Shown here in pieces: positions 36,891-44,524 of a DNA stretch of 64,000 nt. Positions within the stretch are counted from its first letter, which is position 1, and every line of letters starts with the position of its first letter. Made by a program: the position numbers and the translations under genes. The stretch is taken from contig SUZN01000001.1 in the NCBI GenBank assembly GCA_015059905.1, positions 1 to 64,000 of the forward strand, read 5' to 3'. The notes under the pieces are model-generated. The model worked only from the letters and a program-made list of their open reading frames with translations, searched no databases and was not told the DNA's origin. Source of the DNA: Rikenellaceae bacterium. GTDB lineage: Bacteria > Bacteroidota > Bacteroidia > Bacteroidales > Rikenellaceae.

Positions 36891-38303
36891 TTAAATCTGC
36901 TTACGCAGACGTGCTACGGGTATGCCGAGCATCTCGCGGTATTTCGCCACCGTACGGCGGGCGATGCAGTAACCTTTACTATTTAATATATTCATCAATG
37001 TCTCATCCGTCAGAGGGTGACGTTTGTCCTCCTCGTCGATGCACTTCTGCAGTATGTTCTTAATCTCGTAGCTTGACACAATCTCGCCGCTCTCGGTCTG
37101 CATAGCCTCCGAGAAGAGCGACTTCAAAAGGATGATGCCGAAGTGTGTCTGTGCGTATTTGCTGTTTACCACGCGCGAGATGGTCGATACATCCAGCCCT
37201 GCGCGGTCGGCGATATCCTTCAATATCATCGGGCGCAGCTTACTCTGGTCGCCATCCTTGAAGTACTCCTTCTGGAAAGAGAGTATCTCCTGCATTGTGC
37301 GCATCAGTGTGTCGTGGCGCTGCTTGATGGCAGAGATAAACCATTTGGCTGAGTCAATCTTCGACTTGACAAACTGCACAGCCTCCTTGTCCTTCTCCGA
37401 TACAAAACCATCCGATGAGACCATATCGCGTATCATCTCTACATAGCGGCGGTTAATCTTCACCTCGGGGATGTTGTAGGAGTTGAGCGAGAGGTCAAAC
37501 TGCCCATCGTGATAATCTATTGTGAAGTCGGGAATAATATATGGCGAGGTGTCAAAACTCCCATCCGAATAGAGGTTACCAGGCTTGGGCGAGAGGTGCT
37601 TAATCTCGTTTATGGCATCGCGGAACTCATCCTCGCCGACACCAAGACGTGCCATCAACTTCTCGTAGTGTTTTTTGGTAAACTCCTCGAAATGAGAGGA
37701 GAGTATCTTCTGCGCCATCTGCTTTGCAGGGGTGTCGATGCGGCGCTGGTTCATCTGCAAAAGCAGGCACTCTTGCAGGTTGCGCGCTCCGATACCCGCA
37801 GGCTCAAGCTGATGTATTATCGAGAGCAGTCGCTCCAGCTCCTTCACGCTATACTCTATTCCAAGCGAAAATGCTACGTCGTCTGATATGGACTCCATAT
37901 CACGGCGCAGGTAGCCATTCTCGTCGATGCTGCCCACCAAAAACTCCGCCACCTTGCGCTCCTCGTCCGAGAGGTTGCGGTAACGCAACTGTTCCATCAG
38001 GTACTCCTGTAGCGAGAGCCCCTCGGTGAGGGTTACGGGGCGTTGCTTGTCGTCCTTCGAGTAGTTATTTATGCGAGCCTTATAACCTGGAGAGTCATCC
38101 TCGCGCAGATACTCTTCCATAGATATCTGCTCGTTCTCATCATCCTTTAGCTCATCCTCTTCGAGCACGATGTTCTCCTCAATCTCCTGCTTGATGCGCT
38201 GCTCAAGCTGCACGGCGGGGAGCTCCAGCAGTTTTATCATCTGTATCTGCTGGGGCGATAGAGTCTGTATTTGCTTTTGAATCTGACGTTGTGAAATAGC
38301 CAT
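36891..38303 (-). CDS. rpoN: RNA polymerase sigma-54 factor
   Basis: A 470-residue sigma-54. Region I is Gln-rich (RQIQKQIQTLSPQQIQMIKLL), followed by an acidic region II, the core-binding domain with RNLQECLLLQM, the helix-turn-helix near DVSTISRVVNSKYAQT, and the RpoN box ARRTVAKYRE at 448-457 that contacts the -24 element. No clear -24/-12 promoter was seen in the spacers I read. It is downstream of asnS and an esterase gene and upstream of a membrane protein. Confidence 0.96.
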   Translation of the reverse strand: MAISQRQIQKQIQTLSPQQIQMIKLLELPAVQLEQRIKQEIEENIVLEEDELKDDENEQISMEEYLREDDSPGYKARINNYSKDDKQRPVTLTEGLSLQEYLMEQLRYRNLSDEERKVAEFLVGSIDENGYLRRDMESISDDVAFSLGIEYSVKELERLLSIIHQLEPAGIGARNLQECLLLQMNQRRIDTPAKQMAQKILSSHFEEFTKKHYEKLMARLGVGEDEFRDAINEIKHLSPKPGNLYSDGSFDTSPYIIPDFTIDYHDGQFDLSLNSYNIPEVKINRRYVEMIRDMVSSDGFVSEKDKEAVQFVKSKIDSAKWFISAIKQRHDTLMRTMQEILSFQKEYFKDGDQSKLRPMILKDIADRAGLDVSTISRVVNSKYAQTHFGIILLKSLFSEAMQTESGEIVSSYEIKNILQKCIDEEDKRHPLTDETLMNILNSKGYCIARRTVAKYREMLGIPVARLRKQI

Positions 38304-38356
38304 TACATTACATTTTAAGTTCCACTTACGACAGGTTCCTTCAATTCACGGGTGAG

Positions 38357-39133
38357 TTATTGGCGTGCCGATGACTTCACAGCAGCCACGATAGCCTTTG
38401 CCCAATTCTTCGCCATCTTCTTGGCTCCCTCCTCATTGGGGTGGAGGTAGAATGTGCCAGCGTTGCCTGGCTCGGCAAACATATACTTCTCGTACTCGAG
38501 CTTCATCAAATCGTAGCTGTCGCAGTCACCCAGATATATATCATTGTTCTCGTTGGCAAGCTCTACGAGGATATTGACGTAGTCGGTCATACGGTTCAAA
38601 CCTGCCACCAGGTAACGTGCTCCGTTGTAGGTGTTGGGGCTGTACCAAACAGGGCGCTGAAGAACGAAAATCGCACCTGGGCACATCTCGCGCAGACGAT
38701 TTACGATTGTGAGGATATTTTTCTTGTAATCCTCATTGCTCACGGGCGCACCTGTTGGACCTGTAGATGCCGAGTCGTTTGTGCCAAGCATAATCGAAAA
38801 GACGAACTGACCATCATTCTCGCCCTGATGTTTGGCAACGGCTCTCTCCACGCGCTTGAAATCGCGGTTTAGCGCAGGTAGGAAATCCACCGTTGTAGCT
38901 CCCGAGCGACCACAGTTTGTGAACCCCTTGATGCACTTCAGACGTTTGTTGGCATACTCTGTCGCAACAACGGGAGGTGCAGTCACTTTGGGCTCAGCGT
39001 GCAAAGCACCATAGGTGATGCTGTTGCCGATGTAGATTAAGTTGTAGCCCTTTTCTGGGTTAATTCTCTTGGCTTGTGAATCAACACTGAAGGCGAAGCA
39101 GGCTACGAGGGTAAGTAAAATAAGTCGCTTCAT
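38357..39133 (-). CDS. Secreted SGNH/GDSL-type hydrolase
   Basis: A 258-residue secreted esterase-like protein with a signal peptide (about 1-21, ending VDSQA). SGNH blocks are recognisable: block I YIGNSITYGA (Ser nucleophile; GNS in place of GDS), block II Gly in FTNCGRSGATT, block III GTNDS (Asn), and the C-terminal HPNEEG (His). Bacteroidales homologues are often carbohydrate acetylesterases. It lies 29 bases after asnS and 53 before rpoN. Confidence 0.88.
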   Translation of the reverse strand: MKRLILLTLVACFAFSVDSQAKRINPEKGYNLIYIGNSITYGALHAEPKVTAPPVVATEYANKRLKCIKGFTNCGRSGATTVDFLPALNRDFKRVERAVAKHQGENDGQFVFSIMLGTNDSASTGPTGAPVSNEDYKKNILTIVNRLREMCPGAIFVLQRPVWYSPNTYNGARYLVAGLNRMTDYVNILVELANENNDIYLGDCDSYDLMKLEYEKYMFAEPGNAGTFYLHPNEEGAKKMAKNWAKAIVAAVKSSARQ

Positions 39134-39162
39134 TGTCTTTTCGATAAATAGCTGAATAATCT

Positions 39163-40551
39163 TTAGAACTCTGCGTTATTTGGTGTGCGTGGGAATGGAA
39201 TAACGTCGCGGATGTTTGCCATACCTGTCACAAACAACAGCAGACGCTCAAAGCCCAGACCGAAGCCAGAGTGAGGCGCCGAACCCCAACGGCGTGTATC
39301 AAGATACCACCACAACTCCTTCTCGCTCATATTGAGTTCCTTTACTCTTGCACAAAGTTTGCCATAGTCAGCCTCGCGCTCCGAACCGCCGATAATCTCG
39401 CCGATTTTTGGGAACAAAACATCCATTGCGCGTACTGTCTTGCCATCCTCGTTCTGCTTCATATAGAACGCCTTGATCTCCTTTGGATAGTTGATGAGGA
39501 TTACAGGACGCTTGAAGTGCTCCTCCACAAGGTAGCGCTCGTGCTCTGACTGAAGGTCACAACCCCAGTCGCAAGGGAACTCAAACTTCTTGCCTGAAGC
39601 CTTCAGGATGTTGATACCCTCGGTGTAGTCCAGACGTACAAAGTCGTTCTTGATGACAAACTCCAGACGCTCGATAAGCTCCTTGTCCCACATCTTGTTC
39701 ATGAACTCCAAATCCTCGCGGCAATTCTCCAAAGCGTACTTGATGAGGTACTTGAGGAAGTCCTCTGCAAGCTCCATATTCTCCTCCAGCTCGTAGAATG
39801 CCATCTCGGGCTCAATCATCCAGAACTCCGACAAGTGGCGTGGAGTGTTTGAATTCTCGGCGCGGAATGTAGGGCCGAAAGTGTAAATCTGACCGAGAGC
39901 CAATGCTCCGAGCTCGCCCTCCAACTGACCCGAAACGGTGAGGTTACAAGGCTTGCCGTAGAAGTCCTGTGAGTAATCCACAGCGCCATCTTCGGTGCGA
40001 GGAATATTGTTCAAGTCCATTGTCGTTACGTTGAACATAGCACCAGCACCCTCGCAGTCAGAGCCTGTGATGAGTGGAGTGTGCCAATAGTAGAAACCGT
40101 GATCGTTGAAATACTTGTGGATAGCATACGCCATAGCGTGGCGGATGCGGAATACAGCACCAAAGGTGTTTGTACGAGGACGCAGGTATGCGATGTCGCG
40201 CAGGAACTCCAGCGAGTGACCCTTCTTCTGAAGTGGATAGCTCTCGGGGTCGGCTGTGCCATAAACCTCAATGTCGGTAGCCTGTACCTCAACACCCTGA
40301 CCCGATGCTGGAGACTCCACGAGCTTACCATCTACGCGGATACAAGCGCCTGTTGTCACAGCCTTCAACTTCTCCTCGTCGAAAGATGCCAAATCCACAA
40401 CAATCTGTATGTTTGCTACGCAAGAACCGTCGTTAAGAGCGATGAACGCCACGTTTTTGTTGCCGCGCTTGGTGCGTACCCAACCCTTGACGGTAATGTC
40501 GCAATCCTTTGCGCCTGAAGATAGAATCTGTGCAATTCTCTGATTTTTCAT
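39163..40551 (-). CDS. asnS: Asparaginyl-tRNA synthetase
   Basis: A 462-residue class IIb synthetase that charges tRNA-Asn. An OB-fold anticodon domain (1-105) opens with the [22 protein letters not shown] pattern. Class II motif 1 is around [15 protein letters not shown]; motif 2 is [21 protein letters not shown]; motif 3 is [17 protein letters not shown]. AsnS and not AspS is indicated by the PRHLSEF form and by the catalytic domain length. It heads a possible run asnS - esterase - rpoN - membrane protein. Confidence 0.97.
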   Translation of the reverse strand: MKNQRIAQILSSGAKDCDITVKGWVRTKRGNKNVAFIALNDGSCVANIQIVVDLASFDEEKLKAVTTGACIRVDGKLVESPASGQGVEVQATDIEVYGTADPESYPLQKKGHSLEFLRDIAYLRPRTNTFGAVFRIRHAMAYAIHKYFNDHGFYYWHTPLITGSDCEGAGAMFNVTTMDLNNIPRTEDGAVDYSQDFYGKPCNLTVSGQLEGELGALALGQIYTFGPTFRAENSNTPRHLSEFWMIEPEMAFYELEENMELAEDFLKYLIKYALENCREDLEFMNKMWDKELIERLEFVIKNDFVRLDYTEGINILKASGKKFEFPCDWGCDLQSEHERYLVEEHFKRPVILINYPKEIKAFYMKQNEDGKTVRAMDVLFPKIGEIIGGSEREADYGKLCARVKELNMSEKELWWYLDTRRWGSAPHSGFGLGFERLLLFVTGMANIRDVIPFPRTPNNAEF

Positions 40552-40619
40552 AGTGTTATATGTTTTTGTTTAATTATTATCTTTGCTTGGAGGCACACAA
40601 TTGTTAGCCTATCAATCCA

Positions 40620-40651
40620 CAAAGGTAGTTAATTATTTGATATTTGTCAAA
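40620..40651 (-). promoter_or_regulatory. Promoter of asnS
   Basis: On the minus strand TTTG (40648-40651), a 20-base spacer and TACCTTTG (40620-40627), about 70 bases upstream of the asnS start. Confidence 0.7.
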
Positions 40652-40666
40652 AAAAAAGTACCTTTG
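40636..40666 (+). promoter_or_regulatory. Promoter of the GH2-like gene
   Basis: TTTG (40636-40639), a 19-base spacer and TACCTTTG (40659-40666). It overlaps the divergent asnS promoter, so the two compete for one face of polymerase. A small palindrome CGGTACTGCGTACCG follows at 40671-40685. Confidence 0.65.
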
Positions 40667-40725
40667 CAAACGGTACTGCGTACCGAGAGAAGATATTGAG
40701 ATAAATATTGCAATTTTTTACGACT

Positions 40726-42036
40726 ATGAAACGACTATTTTTGGTGGGCGTAGCCCTGCTTTCAATCATAACGACCTATGCGCAGTCGCCACGCGTGTTC
40801 CGTTCGGAGTTTATCACTTACGACAAGCGCGAGGATGCCAAGGCGGACAAGCGTTCGGAGACGATGGGGTATGAGGCGTTCAAGCCCGAGCGTATCGCAA
40901 TCGCTGGTGGCGAGGTGCGTTTTGTGCAGAAGATTAACGTCGATGCTACACGCAATGACTACAATACCTTCTTCCACATCGAGAATGTCGGTATGGCTTA
41001 CACTCTCTTTGTCAATAACGAGGCTGTTGCCGAGGTTGAGGACCCATTCACGCCTGCCGATTTTATGCTTTCAAAGTATCTGCGTCAGGGCGTGAACGAG
41101 ATTATGGTGGGTGTGCGCCAGAGCCGTACACCACAGCTCCAGGAGGATATTTATCAGCCTGGCTTCGAGCAGTTTGAGAATAGCTATTTCTTTGTTCAGC
41201 GCCGCCTCTCGGTGCGTGATTTCAATATCATCCTTGAGCCCGACACAACACGCCAGTATGCCAAGCTCAGGATGGATGTGATTGTGGCAAACGACTTCAA
41301 TTTCAAGGAGACAATCGAAGTTGGTTTCGATATCTACGACCCCAAGGGAAAACTTAAGGAGTATAGCGTGAACGACCTTGAAGTCGAGGGGCGCTCTATT
41401 GATACACTCCATTTTAACCCCGATATCTACCACAGCTACAACTTCAAGTGGGGCGATGGCAAGACTCCTCTTTACGATGTGATGATTTACATCAAGCGCA
41501 ACGGTATGTTGTGGGAGTATATCCCATTGAAGGTGGGTTTTGGCAAGACAGTCTTTCGTGGTGGCAAGTTCTACCGCTTTGACAATATCCTGCACGTGCA
41601 GAAGAAGGAGCATTTCAACGCGATGGATGACCGTCAAAAGACATTTGTGGCGATTGAGCAGGCAAAGTTGCGCGGTTATAACACCCTCTGTCCCGACTAT
41701 CCACAGCCAAAGTGGTTTTATGATATGTGTGACAAGGCGGGTATGTTCGTTATCGACAGAGCAAATATCAACTCTCCGAAGAACAGCAACGATAGAGGTA
41801 TAGGCGGTACGCCTGCCAATGACCCTGCACTTGTGAATGAGTACCTGGAGCGTGTGAAGGCGATGTATTATCGTTCGCGCAACCACTCTTGCATCATAGC
41901 TTTTGCGCTGGGTGGTGATAATTCGGGTAATGGTTACAATATGTATAAGGCTTACGAGTGGCTGAAGTCGGTAGAGAAGGAGCGACCTGTGATATATCTC
42001 GGTACCGAGGGTGAGTGGAATACCGACCTGCGATAA
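40726..42036 (+). CDS. Truncated, probably inactive GH2-like protein
   Basis: A 436-residue exported protein (signal about 1-19, ending TYAQ) whose order of domains is that of a family 2 glycosidase: sugar-binding jelly roll (about 40-180), Ig-like domain, and the start of the barrel. At the acid/base site the usual WSLGNE reads FALGGDNSG (389-400), so Glu has become Asp and Asn has become Gly. The protein stops at NTDLR, before the strand that carries the nucleophile. It could be a genuine non-catalytic binding protein or a gene that lost its 3' half where rlmH now abuts. The rlmH start codon lies 11 bases after its stop. Confidence 0.7.
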   Translation: MKRLFLVGVALLSIITTYAQSPRVFRSEFITYDKREDAKADKRSETMGYEAFKPERIAIAGGEVRFVQKINVDATRNDYNTFFHIENVGMAYTLFVNNEAVAEVEDPFTPADFMLSKYLRQGVNEIMVGVRQSRTPQLQEDIYQPGFEQFENSYFFVQRRLSVRDFNIILEPDTTRQYAKLRMDVIVANDFNFKETIEVGFDIYDPKGKLKEYSVNDLEVEGRSIDTLHFNPDIYHSYNFKWGDGKTPLYDVMIYIKRNGMLWEYIPLKVGFGKTVFRGGKFYRFDNILHVQKKEHFNAMDDRQKTFVAIEQAKLRGYNTLCPDYPQPKWFYDMCDKAGMFVIDRANINSPKNSNDRGIGGTPANDPALVNEYLERVKAMYYRSRNHSCIIAFALGGDNSGNGYNMYKAYEWLKSVEKERPVIYLGTEGEWNTDLR

Positions 42037-42047
42037 CGGTTTTAGGG

Positions 42048-42521
42048 ATGAACATCGAACTTGTAGTTGTCGGCAAGACCGACTCACGCGAGGTGGAGGC
42101 GCTGGTGGAGATGTACTCCAAGCGCATAAACCGATATTGTAAATTCTCGGTAACCACCATTGCCGATGTGCGTAATACCAAAAATATGGCAGCTTCACGC
42201 CAGAAGCAGCTCGAGGGCGAGATGATACTCAAGCAGGTGGGCGATGGCGACTGCCTCACGCTTATGGATGAACGCGGAGTGCAATACACCTCAATGGAGT
42301 ATGCGCAGTGGTTGCAGAAGCGTATGTTGAGCGGTGTGAAACGATTGGTGCTTGTTATTGGTGGTCCTTACGGTTTCTCGGAGGAGGTGTATGCCCGTGC
42401 CGACCAGAAAATATCACTATCGAAGATGACCTTTTCGCACCAAATCGTGCGCGCAATCTTTGCCGAGCAATTGTATCGGGCATTTACAATATTACATAAC
42501 GAACCTTATCATCACGAATAG
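42048..42521 (+). CDS. rlmH: 23S rRNA (pseudouridine-1915-N3)-methyltransferase
   Basis: This 157-residue SPOUT methyltransferase modifies position 1915 of helix 69. Typical features are MNIELVVVGKT at the start, the SAM knot LVIGGPYGFS (about 105-115) and the C-terminal LSKMTFSHQIVRAIFAEQLYRAFTI, and the family length is 155-160. The start at 42048 is set by MNIEL. The longer frame from 42015 would overlap the preceding gene and is not conserved-looking. Confidence 0.97.
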   Translation: MNIELVVVGKTDSREVEALVEMYSKRINRYCKFSVTTIADVRNTKNMAASRQKQLEGEMILKQVGDGDCLTLMDERGVQYTSMEYAQWLQKRMLSGVKRLVLVIGGPYGFSEEVYARADQKISLSKMTFSHQIVRAIFAEQLYRAFTILHNEPYHHE

Positions 42522-42523
42522 AT

Positions 42524-44464
42524 ATGAAATTCTTTAAGTCTCATCTGGCACTGCTCGTTTGGCGTATCATACTCTTGTATGTGGTTTTGATGCTGTGCCG
42601 ACTGCTTTTTTATGCCTATAACTCAACGCTGATGGGCGAGATACCATTCTCGGAGTGGTGGAGCCTTGTATGCGGCTCGTTTAAGTTCGACACCGTATCA
42701 ATTCTATATGCCAATGCGCTCTTTATCATTATGTCGCTTTTCCCACTGCGTTTGAGGGAGCGCAGATGGTGGCGCAGGATAAAATTTTGGTACTATGTGG
42801 TGGTAAATGCGGTGTTGCTGGTGGTGACCAACCTTGCCGATGCAATCTATTTCCACTATACGCAGAAGCGTTTTACAGCCGACGAGATATTTTTTGCCGA
42901 CAACGATAACTCGGCTATGCTGGTACTGAAGTTCGCCGCCGAGAATTGGTATATTGTGCTTGTGGGTGTGGCATTCATCATTATGCTCGCTGCAGGCTAT
43001 TGGCGCAAGACGCGCGAGTGGGGTATGTTCAGCGGTGTAGGCTATTATGTCTACTCTACGCTTATATTCATTGCCGCCATTGGATTGAGTATAGGTGGTA
43101 TTCGTGGCGGTTTTACCAAGATGACACGCCCCATCACGATGTCCAATGCAACGCTCTATACGGCCGATAATATGCGTGCTACGATGATTTTGAGCAATCC
43201 GTTCTGCATCCTTCGCACGATAGGCTCAAGCGGTAAGATATCATACGAAAAATACTTCTCCGACGAGGAGCTTGCCTCAATCTACACCCCCGAACATCGT
43301 CCAGTGGAAAAGCACTCGGCGGCAGAGCTGGAGGGGAGAAATGTGGTGGTTTTTGTTATGGAGAGCTTCTCGGCAGAGCACTCTGCGCTGCTGCGCCCTG
43401 ACCTCTATGAGGATAAGCAGCAGAAGGGATACACACCATTCTTTGACTCGCTGATGCGTCAGAGCTATACATTCTATAATATGTATGCCAACGGTCGTCG
43501 CTCCATCCAGGCTTTGCCTGCGGTGTGGGCTTCTATCCCGTCATACAAAAACCCATTTGTGTTGATGCCGCAGGCTATGGCTGAGACACGCGCCCTGCCT
43601 GCAATATTGAAGGATAAGGGTTACCGCACAATGTTCTTCTGCGGCTCCGATCATGGCTCTATGGGTTTCGGTGCATTTGCCCGCACCACAGGCATAGAGC
43701 ATCTTTACAGTCGTCAGGATTACGAGAAGCATCACGGCAAGGATGACTTCGATGGCTATTGGGGCATATGGGATGAGAAGTTTATCGGTTATATGGGCGA
43801 GGAGCTTCAAAAGAGCACCGAGCCATTCTTCGCAACAATATTCACCCTCACCTCACATCATCCATTCGTTGTGCCCGAGGAGTATGAGGGCAAGCTGCCC
43901 GAGGGTATTACGCCCAACCATAAGTGTGTGGCATATGTTGATCAGGCGGTGGGTAAATTCTTCGCCCGCTATGAGAATGAGGAGTGGTTTAAGAATACTA
44001 TATTTGTCTTTGTTGCCGACCACGTATCGAGCGAGCAGTTCTCGGATGTGTTCCGCTCTTCGCCTGGCAGCTATCAGGTGATGGGCTTCATTCACGCCCC
44101 CGAGAGTTCATTGGTGGGCGAGCATCATCAGGTGGTGTCACAGGTGGATATTATGCCTACGTTGCTGGGTCTGCTGGGTAATGAGGAGCCATACTTCGCC
44201 TTTGGTCGTGATATTTTTGGCGAGGTGGAGGCGGAGCCTATCTCGGTAAGTTACGATAATAATATGTTCCAGGCAATCACGGCGGAGCATCTAGTGCTCT
44301 TTGACGAGCATCGCGTGGTGGCGGTATATTCAAAGGATGATATTCGCCACGAAAACAATCTGCTGGGTAAGGTTGATGTCTCTGATATAGAGCGCCGTAT
44401 GAAGGCTATGATACAGAGTTATTACAGTCGAATCGAGGCTAAAGATTATTTGGTTAGAAACTAA
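42524..44464 (+). CDS. LTA synthase-type sulfatase-fold membrane transferase
   Basis: A 646-residue protein with about five N-terminal membrane spans (1-210) and an outer alkaline-phosphatase/sulfatase-fold domain (about 265-600) as in LtaS and phosphoglycerol transferases. It includes NVVVFVMESFSAEHS (metal-binding Glu), the nucleophile region ANGRRSIQALPAV with Ser at 327 where Gram-positive LtaS has Thr, FFCGSDHGSMGF and FVADHVSSEQ (metal His). In Bacteroidetes such enzymes are assumed to move phosphoglycerol or phosphoethanolamine groups onto envelope glycans; the actual substrate is unknown. It starts 2 bases after rlmH, so it is co-transcribed. Confidence 0.9.
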   Translation: MKFFKSHLALLVWRIILLYVVLMLCRLLFYAYNSTLMGEIPFSEWWSLVCGSFKFDTVSILYANALFIIMSLFPLRLRERRWWRRIKFWYYVVVNAVLLVVTNLADAIYFHYTQKRFTADEIFFADNDNSAMLVLKFAAENWYIVLVGVAFIIMLAAGYWRKTREWGMFSGVGYYVYSTLIFIAAIGLSIGGIRGGFTKMTRPITMSNATLYTADNMRATMILSNPFCILRTIGSSGKISYEKYFSDEELASIYTPEHRPVEKHSAAELEGRNVVVFVMESFSAEHSALLRPDLYEDKQQKGYTPFFDSLMRQSYTFYNMYANGRRSIQALPAVWASIPSYKNPFVLMPQAMAETRALPAILKDKGYRTMFFCGSDHGSMGFGAFARTTGIEHLYSRQDYEKHHGKDDFDGYWGIWDEKFIGYMGEELQKSTEPFFATIFTLTSHHPFVVPEEYEGKLPEGITPNHKCVAYVDQAVGKFFARYENEEWFKNTIFVFVADHVSSEQFSDVFRSSPGSYQVMGFIHAPESSLVGEHHQVVSQVDIMPTLLGLLGNEEPYFAFGRDIFGEVEAEPISVSYDNNMFQAITAEHLVLFDEHRVVAVYSKDDIRHENNLLGKVDVSDIERRMKAMIQSYYSRIEAKDYLVRN

Positions 44465-44485
44465 CTTAACAACATCAAAAAGAAA

Positions 44486-44516
44486 GGGGTGTCCAACGTT
44501 GGACAACCCCTTTTTT
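44486..44516. terminator. Bidirectional terminator
   Basis: GGGGTGTCCAAC and GTTGGACAACCCC form a near-perfect stem with one bulge and almost no loop. It is flanked by A-run and TTTTTT. It separates the convergent transferase and outer-membrane barrel genes. Confidence 0.85.
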
Positions 44517-44524
44517 GTTAAATG

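Noticed and set aside
36891..38303. Sigma-54 dependent promoters in this window, prompted by rpoN
   Set aside because: The one candidate spacing near 23950 was too long and lies in a terminator; no other clear -24/-12 pair was found by eye.
41071..42198. Long minus-strand open frame of 375 codons opposite the GH2-like gene and rlmH
   Set aside because: It is a shadow of two real plus-strand genes and has a low-complexity His/Leu/Ile content.
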